Shown here piece after piece: positions 53,484 through 53,597 of a DNA stretch of 53,597 bases; the stretch's first letter is position 1; each line of letters opens with the position of its first letter. This DNA is from JADKFD01 sp050250665. GTDB lineage: Bacteria; Pseudomonadota; Gammaproteobacteria; Xanthomonadales; SZUA-5. The DNA is taken from positions 1-53,597 of the forward strand of contig JBFWOF010000045.1 of assembly GCA_050250665.1 (NCBI GenBank). The letters are read 5' to 3'. A program made the position numbers and the translations under genes. Below the pieces are notes generated by a model. That model saw nothing but the letters and a program-made list of their open reading frames with translations, was not told the DNA's origin and ran no database searches.

Positions 53484-53597
53484 AGCCCCCATTCTTCCGC
53501 TGGCTTTGATCCTCGGCGAGTCTCAGACGATGTTCGTTTCTGGTCTTGCCCGGTGGCTGGTTCTTCCCTCGGTTCTGTCGTCTGGTTCATGCGCATC

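Overview
The window is GC-rich chromosomal DNA of a gammaproteobacterium, most likely of the Xanthomonadales (Lysobacterales), near Rhodanobacteraceae. The evidence is the conserved gene orders nudJ-mnmA, clpS-clpA-infA and ygfB-pepP. It also has Xanthomonadales/Pseudomonas-type intergenic hairpin repeats (TGTGGGAGCGGGCTCTGCCC type and GTAGCCCGCACTGCGCGCAG type), many secreted proteins and a C-terminal FADGFE-type tail. The species cannot be fixed from the sequence alone. No rRNA, tRNA, CRISPR array, insertion sequence or phage gene was seen.

Layout. 1-410: repeats only. 411-5888: translation and proteolysis core (mnmA and nudJ on minus, clpS-clpA on plus, infA on minus), with a 119-bp tandem array between clpA and infA. 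6206-10426: a tight five-gene operon (thermostable-hemolysin family, AMP-dependent ligase, haem-oxygenase-like di-iron oxidase, short-chain dehydrogenase, periplasmic repeat protein) that looks like an uncharacterised small-molecule or lipid pathway. 10863-12120: metB behind three perfectly contiguous met boxes. 12487-15303: a membrane-anchored metallo-beta-lactamase-fold hydrolase and prfC. 15618-33468: three giant paralogous secreted C25 (gingipain-type) cysteine peptidases with different N-terminal domains. 33472-34722: a secreted FG-GAP protein.

34919-36982: a candidate lasso peptide precursor and its asparagine-synthetase-like cyclase, without the usual B1/B2 maturation genes. 37328-38050: an orphan OmpR-type response regulator, with an 11-bp direct repeat in the divergent promoter region it shares with the cyclase. 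38606-40566: glutathione-dependent formaldehyde detoxification (class III ADH plus S-formylglutathione hydrolase). 41081-44030: a lipoprotein, a DUF4124-trypsin protease and an alpha/beta hydrolase. 44447-46654: katG with a clear terminator and promoter. 46790-51362: a gene remnant, a small DUF4124-like protein, a DesK-type sensor kinase and a PAS-PAS-GGDEF-EAL protein. 51474-53395: ygfB-pepP.

The most interesting items are the C25 paralogue trio, the lasso precursor/cyclase pair lacking a protease, and the HDO-ligase-SDR operon. Intergenic regions are unusually rich in several repeat families. One of them (TTGTCGG heptamers) directly abuts the mnmA start codon.
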